64,000 nucleotides of DNA from Pseudomonas fluorescens (GTDB lineage: Bacteria > Pseudomonadota > Gammaproteobacteria > Pseudomonadales > Pseudomonadaceae): assembly GCF_001307155.1 (NCBI RefSeq), contig NZ_CP012830.1:5516501-5580500 (forward strand), in the 5' to 3' direction. Below the pieces are notes generated by a model. The model was given only the letters and a program-made list of their open reading frames with translations. It was not told the origin of the DNA and made no database searches. Both the position numbers and the translations under genes were made by a program. This document shows positions 1-8,750 of this stretch, piece after piece. How positions within the stretch are numbered: the stretch's first letter is position 1; each line of letters opens with the position of its first letter.

Positions 1-2
1 CG

Positions 3-425
3 CTTATTGCATTAGCGGTTATCTTTGCGGCCTCTCACTTCTTTGTCGGACAACTCGATGCCTTGGGCCCCATGCTGGGTATTCATCCTCAATTGCTGGC
101 GCTGTTGCTCAGCCCAATTGCTACCGAACTGCCTGAAACGCTGAATGCGATCATTTGGGTACGCCAGGGTAAACACCGACTCGCCTTGGCCAACATCAGC
201 GGCGCCATGATGATTCAAGCCACAGTGCCCACTGCATTCGGGCTGTTCTTTACGCCTTGGGCGCTGGATACGTCGCTGGTTCTGGCGGCAATCATCACCC
301 TGATAGGTGTGGGCATCATGTTCTTCGCTTTCCGAAAGGGCATCATCTCGCGCTGGCTATTGGCATCGATGGTGTTGCTGTACATCCTCTTTGCAGTCCT
401 TTTGAAGGTTCTTGATCTGGCTTAG
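3..425 (+). CDS. Sodium/calcium antiporter family protein, C-terminal part (5' end outside window)
   Basis: This is the last 140 codons of a CaCA-superfamily cation antiporter that begins before the window. The alpha-repeat signature is visible near the start of the fragment (PIATELPETLNAI, followed by a glycine/asparagine-rich stretch LALANISGAM), which in this family forms the ion-binding site inside the membrane. About four hydrophobic segments follow and the protein ends in one (LLYILFAVLLKVLDLA). It would exchange cytoplasmic calcium or a related cation for sodium or protons across the inner membrane. It converges on the LysR gene, with only three bases between the two stop codons. The family call is good; the transported ion cannot be read from the fragment. 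Confidence 0.8.
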   Translation, partial: LIALAVIFAASHFFVGQLDALGPMLGIHPQLLALLLSPIATELPETLNAIIWVRQGKHRLALANISGAMMIQATVPTAFGLFFTPWALDTSLVLAAIITLIGVGIMFFAFRKGIISRWLLASMVLLYILFAVLLKVLDLA

Positions 426-428
426 CTG

Positions 429-1352
429 TCAGCTCAAGTAGTCTTCCAGGTGGCTGGATTCTTCTGCAAAGCGCTCGACCAGAAAATCCAGAAGGGCACG
501 TACGCGAGGCGCCATGTACCGGTTGCGTTGATACACGGCATGTACCGGCGCCTCCGCAGTTCGCCACTCCGGCAACAGGATCTTCAAGCGTCCTGCTCGC
601 AGGTCTGGGCCAATATCCCACAGCGATTTCATCGCAATGCCGTATCCGTGGACCGCCCATTCTCGGGCGACCGCGCCGTCATTCGTCTCGCGAGCGTTTG
701 CGAGCGGGACCGTATAGTTTTCAACTTTGCCATTGCGGGTGAAGCGCCAGTCGTTCGCTGGCCCGGTGACAGAGTTGAGGACAATACAGTCGAAACGCTC
801 CAGATCCCGTGGGTGTTCGGGGGCGCCGTGCTTTGCCAGATAGTCGGGCGACGCGCACAACACGCGCCGGTTGGGTGCCAGGGGACGGGCAACGAAGGAA
901 CTGTCCGGCGGCACACCGAATCGGATGGCGAGATCAATATCGTCTTGCAACAAATGCGACAGCGAATCCGACAGCACCAACGCGAACTTCACCTCGGGGT
1001 ATTGGGTGTTGAACTGGTCAAGCCAATCCTTCAGCACATTGCGACCGAAATCCGAGGTTGCGGAAATTCGCACCTTGCCTCCCACGACGCTTTTCCCAGC
1101 CTGTAGAAAGGCATGGCCATCGTCGAGTGCCTGGAGTGCCTGCTGACAATAGGCCAAATACGCCAGCCCCTCATCCGTCAAGCGCAGGTGGCGTGTCGTG
1201 CGCTCGAACAGACGCGTATGCAACACCGACTCGAGCTTGACCAGGCGCGCACTGGCGGCAGCGGGGGATAGTCCGAGTTTGCGACCAGCGGCCGACAAAC
1301 CGCCCAGATTGGCTGCTTCGACAAACAGCCGGATGTCGCCCAGGTAGTCCAT
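429..1352 (-). CDS. LysR-family transcriptional regulator
   Basis: A full-length LysR regulator of 307 residues. Residues 1-62 form the winged HTH (FVEAANLGGLSAAGRKLGLS, then RLVKLESVLHTRLFERTTR), and residues 90-295 form the periplasmic-binding-protein-like effector domain. The HTH and the RFGVPPDSS segment place it in the CrgA/AaeR-like branch, whose members usually act on a divergent neighbour. It is divergent from the SnoaL-like secreted protein gene at 1456, with about 100 bp between starts, so that gene is the likely target. The effector is unknown. Confidence 0.9.
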   Translation of the reverse strand: MDYLGDIRLFVEAANLGGLSAAGRKLGLSPAAASARLVKLESVLHTRLFERTTRHLRLTDEGLAYLAYCQQALQALDDGHAFLQAGKSVVGGKVRISATSDFGRNVLKDWLDQFNTQYPEVKFALVLSDSLSHLLQDDIDLAIRFGVPPDSSFVARPLAPNRRVLCASPDYLAKHGAPEHPRDLERFDCIVLNSVTGPANDWRFTRNGKVENYTVPLANARETNDGAVAREWAVHGYGIAMKSLWDIGPDLRAGRLKILLPEWRTAEAPVHAVYQRNRYMAPRVRALLDFLVERFAEESSHLEDYLS

Positions 1353-1455
1353 GATATTTCGATATTTTTTGAAAGTGATTCAAATAGTACGTCAATTATC
1401 AAATTAGCTGGAACTGCTCAGAATGGCGACATCAATCAACGATTGGAGACTCCTG

Positions 1456-2013
1456 ATGTCACTTTTCCCCGTTGCACGCCTGACCCACGCACGTTGCTGG
1501 TTGCTCTCTTCCCTGGTCGCCATCGCGGTAAGCCCCGTCTTCGCCGCGACCGATCCACTCGTCCAGCCCCGCACGGTGATCGTCGACCATAGTCTTGCGA
1601 AGGCACAGGCCGACGCGCAGATCCTGGCCGCACGCCGTTATGGCACGTTCTGGACCACCGGCGACGAAGCGCTCGCTCGCGCCGCCCTGGCACCCGACTT
1701 CAAGGATTCGACGCTGCCGCCAGGTCGCCCCCAAGGCATCACCGGACCGATCGCGGCATCGAAAACCATTCACGCGGCGATTCCTGATATCCAGTGCGAA
1801 GTGGAACAGATGATGGTGGTCGGCGACCGGGTCATCGCGCATTTGCGTTTCACCGGTCACTTTACTGGCCAGTTCAAGGGCGTTCAGGGCACAGGGCAGA
1901 CGATCGACTTCATCGCGACGGACATCTACCGCGTCGTCGAGGGTCGTATCGCCGAGAACTGGCACCTCGAAGATAACCTGACCCTGCTGCAACAGCTCGG
2001 CATGGTGAAGTAA
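1456..2013 (+). CDS. Secreted SnoaL/NTF2-like ester cyclase family protein
   Basis: A 185-residue protein with a signal peptide at residues 1-30 (hydrophobic WLLSSLVAIAVSPVFA, then AATDP). Residues 55-180 match the SnoaL-like fold of the NTF2 superfamily: a helical FWTTGDEALARAALAPDF start, a GPIAASKTIHAAIPD middle, and a beta-rich end with IAENWHLED. Family members are small alpha+beta barrels acting as cyclases, isomerases or binding proteins, and are often annotated as ester cyclase. Start chosen at 1456 because a tggag box lies seven bases upstream; an in-frame ATG at 1423 lacks such a site. It is divergent from the LysR gene, which probably controls it. Substrate unknown. Confidence 0.8.
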   Translation: MSLFPVARLTHARCWLLSSLVAIAVSPVFAATDPLVQPRTVIVDHSLAKAQADAQILAARRYGTFWTTGDEALARAALAPDFKDSTLPPGRPQGITGPIAASKTIHAAIPDIQCEVEQMMVVGDRVIAHLRFTGHFTGQFKGVQGTGQTIDFIATDIYRVVEGRIAENWHLEDNLTLLQQLGMVK

Positions 2014-2073
2014 GGGGATCAGGAGATCGTTGCGCGTGGCCATGAAGCAGTCGGACACGCGCTCACTTGAACA

Positions 2074-2703
2074 TCAATGCGACGGGTTGCGCCGGTACAA
2101 GGTCAGGCCCAGCGCGAGTAGAGCCAGCATTCCGGCACAGCTGCGGTTGATCCACTGCATGACTTGCGAGGAAAACCGGCGCATGGCAAGCCGTCCACCA
2201 AACGCGTACATGCTCATCATCACGCAGTCGACCAACGCACTGGTTATGGCAAGGAGCACGTACTGCTGGGCGACGGGTTCAGAGGGGCGGATGAACTGCG
2301 GTAGAAAGGCCGCAAAAAACAGCAAACCCTTGGGATTGGACAAGCCAACCAGGAGTGCTCGCAGGAAGGCCGACCTCCCGGTTGCCGCGCTCGGCGTGTA
2401 CGCCTCGGAGAGTGCACGTGTCGGCGCGTGCCAGAGTACCCATGCCAGATAGAGCAGATAGGCGGTGCCTACCCATTTCACCAGGATGAACAACTGCTCA
2501 GAGGCTTGAAGCAAGGCGCCCAGACCGCAGCCCACCGCGCCAATCAATATAAGATCCGACAATGCCGCGCCTGCCATGCCAAAGGACGCCACCCGCATAC
2601 CTTTAGAGGCACCATTACTCAGCGCCAGGAGCATTGAGGGTCCCGGCGTCATCATGACCACGCTTACCGTAATGATGTAGAGGAAAAGAGTAGATGCATC
2701 CAT
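2074..2703 (-). CDS. LysE/RhtB-family amino acid exporter
   Basis: A 209-residue inner-membrane protein with about six hydrophobic segments. The family signature is present near the N-terminus (VVMMTPGPSMLLALSNGASKGMR), as is the central LLVGLSNPKGLLFFAAFLPQF block of the LysE/RhtB family. Members export amino acids such as homoserine, threonine, lysine or their analogues. It converges with the SnoaL-like gene and is divergent from the cupin gene. Substrate cannot be inferred. Confidence 0.88.
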   Translation of the reverse strand: MDASTLFLYIITVSVVMMTPGPSMLLALSNGASKGMRVASFGMAGAALSDLILIGAVGCGLGALLQASEQLFILVKWVGTAYLLYLAWVLWHAPTRALSEAYTPSAATGRSAFLRALLVGLSNPKGLLFFAAFLPQFIRPSEPVAQQYVLLAITSALVDCVMMSMYAFGGRLAMRRFSSQVMQWINRSCAGMLALLALGLTLYRRNPSH

Positions 2704-2863
2704 CGTGTAAGAATCCAGTGTTCGTGCGGTTGGGTTGGGGTAAGGCGAATACAGCTAACGGCATCAGCAAAGTTATGGCCCGAAGCGTTACGATAGGATA
2801 CCCGGTTAACCTTTTGGGGGCCTACTTCCAGTTAGTCCCTGTCTGCACAGAGAGGAGAACACG

Positions 2864-3208
2864 ATGAGTCGCGAACAGGTAGCACCCGAGACGAAAGGTG
2901 TGGCGGTGAAGTTACTTGCCACCGTTGACCTGGGTCCTGAGATCGAGGGCATGGCAGGGCGTCAGCTTAGAATGCGTATGGTGACCATCGAGCCTGGAGG
3001 CGTCTTCGGTCCGGTTCACAACCATAAAGACCGACCTGGCATTGTCTTCATTCTGCAAGGCACGATCACTGACCATCGAAATGGAGTCGCCACGGACTAT
3101 GGACCCGGAGTGGGCTGGCCCGAGGACAGGAACACCACACACTGGCTTGAAAACAGAGGAATGATTGCGGCGGTGGAGATCTCGGTCGATATTGTCAGGC
3201 AAGAGTGA
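2864..3208 (+). CDS. Small cupin-domain protein
   Basis: A 114-residue single-domain cupin. The first cupin motif is seen as GPVHNHKDRPGIVFILQG (metal-ligand histidines and the following glutamine/glycine) at residues 50-67, and the second as TTHWLENRG near residue 95. Such proteins bind a metal ion and act as small dioxygenases, isomerases or sensors. A gagg box lies nine to ten bases before the ATG. It is transcribed away from the LysE exporter and converges with the recombinase gene. No specific function can be named. Confidence 0.8.
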   Translation: MSREQVAPETKGVAVKLLATVDLGPEIEGMAGRQLRMRMVTIEPGGVFGPVHNHKDRPGIVFILQGTITDHRNGVATDYGPGVGWPEDRNTTHWLENRGMIAAVEISVDIVRQE

Positions 3209-3255
3209 GCTCAGCTGTTGAGCGGTTATCAGGCAACCTGAATTAATGCCACTTC

Positions 3256-4236
3256 CTAGAGCTTTCCGGCAAGAGCGCTGGAATGTTTTCGAGGCATTGG
3301 CGAAGGAGAGGGCGAATGCTCCATGGCCAATTCCCCAAATGAATCGGCCGTGTCGATATAGCGCATGGCCGATTTCATGTCCTTCCAGCCGACGTACGTC
3401 ATCAGCGCTTTGATATCCCAGCCATTAGCGGTAGCCCAGGTCGCAAACCCTCGGCGCAATGAGTGGCTGGTGTACAGCTCGCCGGGCACGCCTGCTCGGC
3501 TAAACACCCGACGCAGCAAAGGGATCAGGCTGTTGGCATTCAGGCCATCCTCCGCCAGGTGTCCCCAACGATCGAGCTTTCTGAAGACCGGACCCTTCGC
3601 AATGCCGGCGACGGTAATCCAGTTCACATAGGCCTGGACAGGGCAGAGCTTCTTCAAGGCCGGTGTGCGGAAGGTCGTTCCCAAGTGCTGACGATCACCT
3701 TTACTGTGCGGCAGGTAGAAGGTGATGCCCACACCCGTTTGCGCTTGGGTGTGCTCCACCTGTAATCGCGATAACTCATCGCCGCGAAAGCCGCGCCAGA
3801 AGCCAATCAGCATCAACGCAATATCCCGCCGACTGCGCAACATCCCCGTCAGGTCGTGCCGCGCGGCGGCCTGTTCCGCCTCTCGTTCCAGCCACTGAAC
3901 AGCGTGTTCCAGGTGCTGCAGGAGCAGGGGCGCCGCTTGCTTTTCCTGGGCGGGATGCAAGGTGCGAATGCCCTTGATCATCTGCCGCACGGCGGGCGTC
4001 TTGGTCGGATCGGGAAAGCCTTGGGTGATATGCCACTGGGCGAGGGCGGCCAGACGCTGCTTGAGCGTGCTGACGGTGTGCTGGTCGGCGTACTCCGCCA
4101 GGTAGCGCACGATGCTGTCCCCGGTCGCGGGCAGGAACCCGCCCCAGGTCACTTCGAAGTGCTCCACTGCGGCGCGGTAGCTGCGCCGGGTGTTTTCCCG
4201 GGTGCCCGCCTGCAGGTAGCGATCAACCTTGCTCAT
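3256..4236 (-). CDS. Tyrosine recombinase / site-specific integrase
   Basis: A 326-residue phage-integrase-family recombinase. Residues 1-95 are the SAM-like core-binding domain (TRENTRRSYRAAVEHFEVTW). The catalytic domain shows Arg-I in GFRGDELSRL, the HxxR box as HSLRRGFATW, and the nucleophile tyrosine in SAMRYID; the usual GH box is GW. The reading frame stays open to a TTG at 4317, but the ATG at 4236 begins at the normal N-terminal domain and was chosen. It is divergent from the KfrA-type gene, separated by 183 bp rich in short palindromes. The pair is adjacent to a pntB relic, suggesting an integrated or rearranged unit. No partner att site was identified. Confidence 0.85.
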   Translation of the reverse strand: MSKVDRYLQAGTRENTRRSYRAAVEHFEVTWGGFLPATGDSIVRYLAEYADQHTVSTLKQRLAALAQWHITQGFPDPTKTPAVRQMIKGIRTLHPAQEKQAAPLLLQHLEHAVQWLEREAEQAAARHDLTGMLRSRRDIALMLIGFWRGFRGDELSRLQVEHTQAQTGVGITFYLPHSKGDRQHLGTTFRTPALKKLCPVQAYVNWITVAGIAKGPVFRKLDRWGHLAEDGLNANSLIPLLRRVFSRAGVPGELYTSHSLRRGFATWATANGWDIKALMTYVGWKDMKSAMRYIDTADSFGELAMEHSPSPSPMPRKHSSALAGKL

Positions 4237-4296
4237 ATCGACCCATCCCCCCCGCGACCGTACCTTTTCCGACCTTGGAAAAGACGATTTTTGTCT

Positions 4297-4331
4297 ATCT
4301 GATGCGATAACGCTCAATTATTTTATCAGAT
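4297..4331. promoter_or_regulatory. Interrupted inverted repeat between recombinase and kfrA-like gene
   Basis: ATCTGAT (4297-4303) and ATCAGAT (4325-4331) are perfect inverted copies separated by 21 bases. The repeat lies in the AT-rich divergent promoter region of the recombinase and KfrA-like genes. It could be an operator or part of a recombination site; neither is proven. Confidence 0.4.
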
Positions 4332-4378
4332 GACTGCGGTTTTATAGGCCTTTACTTCACACGAAAATAGAACGTAAA

Positions 4379-4391
4379 TACATGGTATGTA
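4379..4391. promoter_or_regulatory. Palindrome upstream of kfrA-like gene, candidate autoregulatory operator
   Basis: TACAT-GGT-ATGTA is a perfect inverted repeat 29 bases before the KfrA-like start codon. Plasmid KfrA proteins repress their own promoters by binding palindromic operators, so this is the best candidate site for autorepression. It may also control the divergent recombinase gene. Confidence 0.45.
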
Positions 4392-4419
4392 AAACAGTAC
4401 GAAATCGTCGGAGTACAAA

Positions 4420-5388
4420 ATGGCCCGCGGCGGCATAAACAAGGCAATCGTGCAGAAAGCACGCGAGGCGCTGCTGGCTCGCGGAGAGAATCCGAGCATT
4501 GATGCCGTACGGGTTGAGCTTGGAAATACCGGCTCGAAAACCACAATTCATCGTTATCTGAAGGAGCTGGATGAGCTTGATCAGCGCCGAAAGGCGCCTC
4601 AACAGGGGCTGAGCGACGAATTGAACGAGTTGGTGGCACGGGTGGCGCAGCGCCTGGCAGAGGAGGGCGAGGAGCAGATTGAACAGGCACTGGCGGCTTC
4701 GCGGGTCGAGAAAAGCGAGTTACTCGAACAGCTTCAGGCCAGTCAGGATGCACTGCGGCAGCTCCAGCAGCAGTTCGATATCCAGCGCAGCGCCCTGGAT
4801 ACGGAGTCAGCTGAACTGCAGACCTGCCGTACGACATTACAGGCCGAACAAACCCGCAATGCCCGGCTGAGTCAGTCCAACCTGGATATTGAAGTGCGAC
4901 TGAAAGACAAAGACGAACAGATTCGTTCGCTGGAGGAGAAGCACCTGCATGCACGTGATGCGCTAGAGCACTACCGTGGAGCGATCAAGGAGCAGCGCGA
5001 GCAGGAACAACGCCGCCATGAAGGGCAGTTGCAACAGGTCCAGATGGAGCTGCGTCATCTGCAGCAAACGCTGATCATCAAACAGGATGAGCTGACTCAG
5101 TTGAATCGGGATAACGAGCGTTTACTGACGGAAGCTCGCCAGCAGCAGAAGGCGTATCTGGATCAGGAATTGGTCAAGGAGCGCCAGACGGGTGAAATAA
5201 ACTCGCTCAAAACCCTGGTCGCGCAAGGCGAGGGTGGCAAACAGGTGTTGCTGGATCAGGTCAGCACTTTGCAGCACAACATTAATGAGCTGGCTGATGC
5301 TCTGGAGAAGAGATCACTAGAGGCGAACGAACTGGCAGAAGAGCTGGATGCTGCTCGAGCAACTATCGCAAAAAAAGTCGATGGCTAA
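4420..5388 (+). CDS. KfrA-type DNA-binding coiled-coil protein
   Basis: A 322-residue protein with an N-terminal KfrA_N helix-turn-helix domain (residues 1-75: [19 protein letters not shown], then [15 protein letters not shown]). A very long alpha-helical coiled coil follows from about residue 85 to the end, full of Glu, Gln, Leu and Arg heptads. KfrA proteins of plasmids bind their own promoter and form extended oligomers linked to plasmid stability. Here the gene is chromosomal-looking and divergent from a tyrosine recombinase. A cggag box lies six bases before the ATG. It could organise DNA at the recombination site or regulate the recombinase; that role is inference. Its stop codon abuts a pntB relic. 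Confidence 0.82.
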   Translation: MARGGINKAIVQKAREALLARGENPSIDAVRVELGNTGSKTTIHRYLKELDELDQRRKAPQQGLSDELNELVARVAQRLAEEGEEQIEQALAASRVEKSELLEQLQASQDALRQLQQQFDIQRSALDTESAELQTCRTTLQAEQTRNARLSQSNLDIEVRLKDKDEQIRSLEEKHLHARDALEHYRGAIKEQREQEQRRHEGQLQQVQMELRHLQQTLIIKQDELTQLNRDNERLLTEARQQQKAYLDQELVKERQTGEINSLKTLVAQGEGGKQVLLDQVSTLQHNINELADALEKRSLEANELAEELDAARATIAKKVDG

Positions 5389-5394
5389 GGTGCA

Positions 5395-5700
5395 TCTCGT
5401 TATCCAGACCGGCATAGCCGCTGGCCATCGAGCGCTTGTTGACGATGATGGTCTTGGCTTTGAACGCTTCGAGAATCGGCATGCCGGCAATCGGCGATTT
5501 CGGGTCGTTCTTCGCTGCCGGGTTGACCACGTCGTTGGCGCCGAGCACCAGTACCACATCGGCCTGGCCGAACTCGGAGTTGATGTCTTCCATCTCGAAC
5601 ACCCTGGAACGATGATCACGGTGTCGGCGTTGGTCAGCAGGAAAGTGACGTCGTCCGCCGAACCGGATTTCACCGGGCGGGCTGTAGGGGCGGTGGTCGC
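5395..5700 (-). pseudogene. pntB relic (NAD(P) transhydrogenase beta subunit, C-terminal fragments with internal deletion)
   Basis: The minus strand encodes two pieces of the highly conserved NADP-binding domain of PntB in different frames. The first is [20 protein letters not shown] (about 5613-5690). The second begins [20 protein letters not shown] and runs through [20 protein letters not shown] to SGYAGLDNE (about 5395-5610). In intact PntB roughly 50 residues separate these blocks; here they are joined near 5600-5612 with a frameshift. The relic also ends abruptly just past the kfrA-like stop, so the true C-terminus is missing. It cannot encode a working transhydrogenase. The identification is very strong because the residues are nearly invariant in this family. 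Confidence 0.88.
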
Positions 5701-6109
5701 ATTCAAAGCATTTTTGCTCGTCAGTGCATTTGGGGATCAGCAAGCGTTTTTTGCTCGGTTTGTGTTGGATCAGAAATGGGCGGATGCGTTGTTCGAAAAC
5801 CGACCGCTGCGTGTCGGTGACAAACACGTTGTCGTTTCCAGAAGTCCTTTTCCTACAACTGCTACCGTAATGCCCACCGCTTATAAACAGAGGCACTGAC
5901 TCAGGTTTTTCCACTTTTAACCCAAGCCCTTGCGACCCTCCAAATAGAGACATCGCGGTGTCGTTTTTTGAATGTGTGGAAAGGTCCAGTTAACTTGGGT
6001 GTGACTCTTGCAAGTAATTACAAAAAGCCCACCCAGCTTTGGTTGAATGGGCAATAAAAAGAGCCTCCGCCTGAGGCCATTCACCTGCTTTGTGTTAGGA
6101 GATACCGCG
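5701..6109. other. Gene-poor stretch between pntB relic and first argR-like gene
   Basis: No convincing gene is seen. A minus-strand reading frame (5953 leftward) runs through the stretch into the pntB relic, with a non-family segment ([20 protein letters not shown]) that I do not recognise. At 6027-6052 a GCCCA/TGGGC hairpin is followed on the minus strand by TTTTT, a weak leftward terminator. From about 6053 the sequence is a leader that recurs before the second argR-like gene. Confidence 0.4.
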
Positions 6110-7213
6110 ATGACGACGTTCAACTCCGGAACTAAACCCCATAACCATGCGCCTCAGTCCATCGGCTTTTTACTGTTGGACAATTTCACACTGATTTCTC
6201 TGGCTTCCGCCGTCGAACCCTTGCGTATGGCTAACCAATTGTCCGGTCGCGAGCTGTATCGCTGGACAACCCTCACCGCCGACGGAGGTCAGGTCTGGGC
6301 CAGTGACGGCTTGCAGATCACCCCTGACGCCGCCATGCACAAAGCCCCGACGCTGGACACGGTGATCGTCTGTGGTGGTATAGGCATTCAGCAGACGGTG
6401 ACCCGCGCACACGTATCATGGCTACAGAGTCAGGCGCGTCAGTCCAAACGCCTGGGTGCGGTGTGCACCGGCAGTTGGGCCCTCGCCGGTGCCGGTTTGC
6501 TCGACGGCTTCGATTGCAGCGTGCACTGGGAGTGCCTGGCGGCCATGCAGGAAGCTTTCCCGCGTGTGGTCATGAGCACGCGTCTGTTCACCCTGGACCG
6601 TAACCGTTTCACCAGTTCCGGCGGTACCGCGCCACTGGACATGATGCTACACCTGATCAGCCGCGATCACGGCCGTGAGCTGTCGGCGGCGATCTCGGAA
6701 ATGTTTGTCTATGAGCGCATCCGCAACGAGCAGGATCACCAGCGCGTGCCGCTCAAGCATATGCTCGGCACCAATCAGCCGAAGTTACAGGAAATAGTGG
6801 CGCTGATGGACGCCAACCTAGAAGAGCCGATCGACCTCGGCGAACTGGCGGTGTACGTCTCCGTGTCGCGGCGTCAGCTGGAGCGGCTGTTCCAGAAATA
6901 CCTGCACTGCTCGCCGTCACGCTACTACCTCAAGCTACGGCTGATCCGCGCCCGACAGTTGCTCAAGCAAACGCCAATGTCGATCATCGAAGTGGCCTCG
7001 GTGTGTGGCTTCGTGTCCACGCCACACTTCTCCAAGTGCTACCGCGAGTACTACGGCATTCCACCACGCGACGAGCGTGTAAGTTCCAACACCACGCAAC
7101 AAGTGACGATGATGCCGATCCCGCAAGCGATGGTGCTGTCGCAGTTGTCCCGACCGCTGTCGGCGCTCAGCCAGGCCCGTAACGAATCAACCTTTGCCAG
7201 CGTCCGGATATAG
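6110..7213 (+). CDS. ArgR-type GlxA/AraC-family transcriptional regulator, copy 1
   Basis: A 367-residue regulator with an N-terminal DJ-1/PfpI (GATase1-like) domain at residues 15-190 (SIGFLLLDNFTLISLASAVE; VIVCGGIGIQ; GAVCTGSWALA) and a C-terminal AraC double HTH at 240-340 (VSRRQLERLFQKYL; SIIEVASVCGFVSTPHFSKC). It closely resembles Pseudomonas ArgR, the arginine-responsive activator/repressor normally encoded beside aotJQMP, but no aot genes are here. The start at 6110 has an aggag box eight bases upstream; an in-frame ATG at 6047 does not. The copy at 7630 has the same length and is about 90% identical by my count. Ligand inferred to be an amino acid or derivative. Confidence 0.87.
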   Translation: MTTFNSGTKPHNHAPQSIGFLLLDNFTLISLASAVEPLRMANQLSGRELYRWTTLTADGGQVWASDGLQITPDAAMHKAPTLDTVIVCGGIGIQQTVTRAHVSWLQSQARQSKRLGAVCTGSWALAGAGLLDGFDCSVHWECLAAMQEAFPRVVMSTRLFTLDRNRFTSSGGTAPLDMMLHLISRDHGRELSAAISEMFVYERIRNEQDHQRVPLKHMLGTNQPKLQEIVALMDANLEEPIDLGELAVYVSVSRRQLERLFQKYLHCSPSRYYLKLRLIRARQLLKQTPMSIIEVASVCGFVSTPHFSKCYREYYGIPPRDERVSSNTTQQVTMMPIPQAMVLSQLSRPLSALSQARNESTFASVRI

Positions 7214-7374
7214 ATGTCAGGCATGCACTGGCCTCGCGCAAGTCAGTACGCTTCAAGGAAGTTTTGGTGCATGAGTTTGTCGGGCCTCACCTGGAAAGCG
7301 CGGCGCATAAGTTGCTGACCCGCGTTACCGGGTGCATGAAGGCGCCTGCACTGCAATCCGCCAAGGGATGGTAG
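7213..7374 (+). pseudogene. Probable LysR-family effector-domain relic
   Basis: A reading frame right after the first argR-like gene encodes HALASRKSVRFKEVLVHEFV followed by GPHLESAAHKLL. This resembles the LysR effector-domain segment with the pattern HPLA-R-x-x-x-RF-x-x-x-LxHxFVG...SA. No start codon or remaining domain exists on either side, and a stop follows at 7372. I read it as the debris of a LysR gene caught between the duplicated argR copies. The match is short, so confidence is modest. Confidence 0.4.
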
Positions 7375-7629
7375 TGCCTAATACTACTGAATAGCTCACT
7401 GTTCATGAACAAAGGTGCTAACTCAGCCTTTCCGCTTGTAACTATTTGCTCTTGCGACCCCTTATAATAAAAAAGTGGTGGTGTTAATTTCTAAAATTCA
7501 TTGGAGTTCAATTTTACTTTGGCATGACGCTTGCCCGCATCATCACCAGTAGCCCGCCATTTGCTGGACAGATAATAAAAAGAGCCTGCGTCTGGGGCCA
7601 TCACCTGTCCTGTGTGAGGAGATACCTCG

Positions 7630-8733
7630 ATGATGTCGCACAACTCCGGGGCCCAACCCCAGGACCGCCCCCCACAATCCATCGGTTTTCTGCTGCTGGA
7701 CAATTTCACGCTGATTTCCCTGGCCTCGGCGGTCGAGCCGCTACGCATGGCCAACCAACTATCGGGGCGTGAGCTGTATCGCTGGACGACCCTCACCGCC
7801 AACGGCGGTCAGGTCTGGGCCAGTGACGGCCTGCAAATCACACCAGATGCGTCCATGCACAAAGCCCCTCCCATGGACACGGTGATTGTCTGTGGCGGCA
7901 TCGGCATTCAACGCACCGTGACCCGTGAACACGTGTCGTGGCTGCAAAGCCAGGCCCGTCAGTCGCGCCGTCTCGGTGCGGTCTGCACCGGCAGTTGGGC
8001 CCTGGCCTGCGCCGGTCTGCTGGACGGTTTCGATTGCAGCGTACACTGGGAATGTCTGGCGTCGATGCAGGAAGCTTTCCCGCGGGTGGCGATGAGCACT
8101 CGCTTATTCACCCTCGACCGTAACCGGTTCACCAGTTCCGGCGGCACCGCGCCACTGGACATGATGCTGCACCTGATCAGCCGCGACCACGGCCGCGAAT
8201 TGTCGGCAGCAATTTCGGAAATGTTCGTCTACGAGCGCATCCGCAATGAACAAGATCACCAGCGCGTGCCGCTCAAGCACATGCTGGGCACCAATCAGCC
8301 GAAGTTGCAGGAAATCGTCGCGCTGATGGAAGCCAACCTTGAAGAGCCGATCGACCTCGATGAATTGGCGGTGTACGTCGCGGTATCACGTCGTCAGCTG
8401 GAGCGGCTATTCCAGAAATACCTGCATTGCTCGCCGTCGCGTTATTACCTGAAACTGCGTTTGGTGCGTGCGCGGCAACTGCTCAAGCAAACACCAATGT
8501 CGATCATTGAAGTGGCGTCTATCTGTGGGTTCATATCCACGCCACACTTCTCCAAGTGCTATCGCGAATACTATGGCATTCCGCCACGCGACGAGCGCGT
8601 CGGCTCCAACACCGCGCAACAAGTGGCGTTGATTCCGTTGCCACAAGCCTTGGTGCTGTCCCCATTGTCTAGAGCAATGTCGACGCTCAGCCAGGCCCGC
8701 AACGAATCAACCTTTGCCAGCGTCCGGGTATAG
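7630..8733 (+). CDS. ArgR-type GlxA/AraC-family transcriptional regulator, copy 2
   Basis: A 367-residue paralogue of the gene at 6110, with the same domain order (DJ-1/PfpI-like domain, then AraC double HTH). By eye I count about 37 differences over 367 positions, concentrated in the first 20 residues and the last 40; the HTH recognition segments are almost unchanged (ICGFISTPHFSKC versus VCGFVSTPHFSKC). The leader from about 7573 to the ATG repeats that of copy 1, including the gaggagatac ribosome-binding region. Both copies would therefore probably recognise the same DNA. No arginine transport or catabolism genes are adjacent. Confidence 0.87.
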   Translation: MMSHNSGAQPQDRPPQSIGFLLLDNFTLISLASAVEPLRMANQLSGRELYRWTTLTANGGQVWASDGLQITPDASMHKAPPMDTVIVCGGIGIQRTVTREHVSWLQSQARQSRRLGAVCTGSWALACAGLLDGFDCSVHWECLASMQEAFPRVAMSTRLFTLDRNRFTSSGGTAPLDMMLHLISRDHGRELSAAISEMFVYERIRNEQDHQRVPLKHMLGTNQPKLQEIVALMEANLEEPIDLDELAVYVAVSRRQLERLFQKYLHCSPSRYYLKLRLVRARQLLKQTPMSIIEVASICGFISTPHFSKCYREYYGIPPRDERVGSNTAQQVALIPLPQALVLSPLSRAMSTLSQARNESTFASVRV

Positions 8734-8750
8734 ATTTATATCACGCAAAA

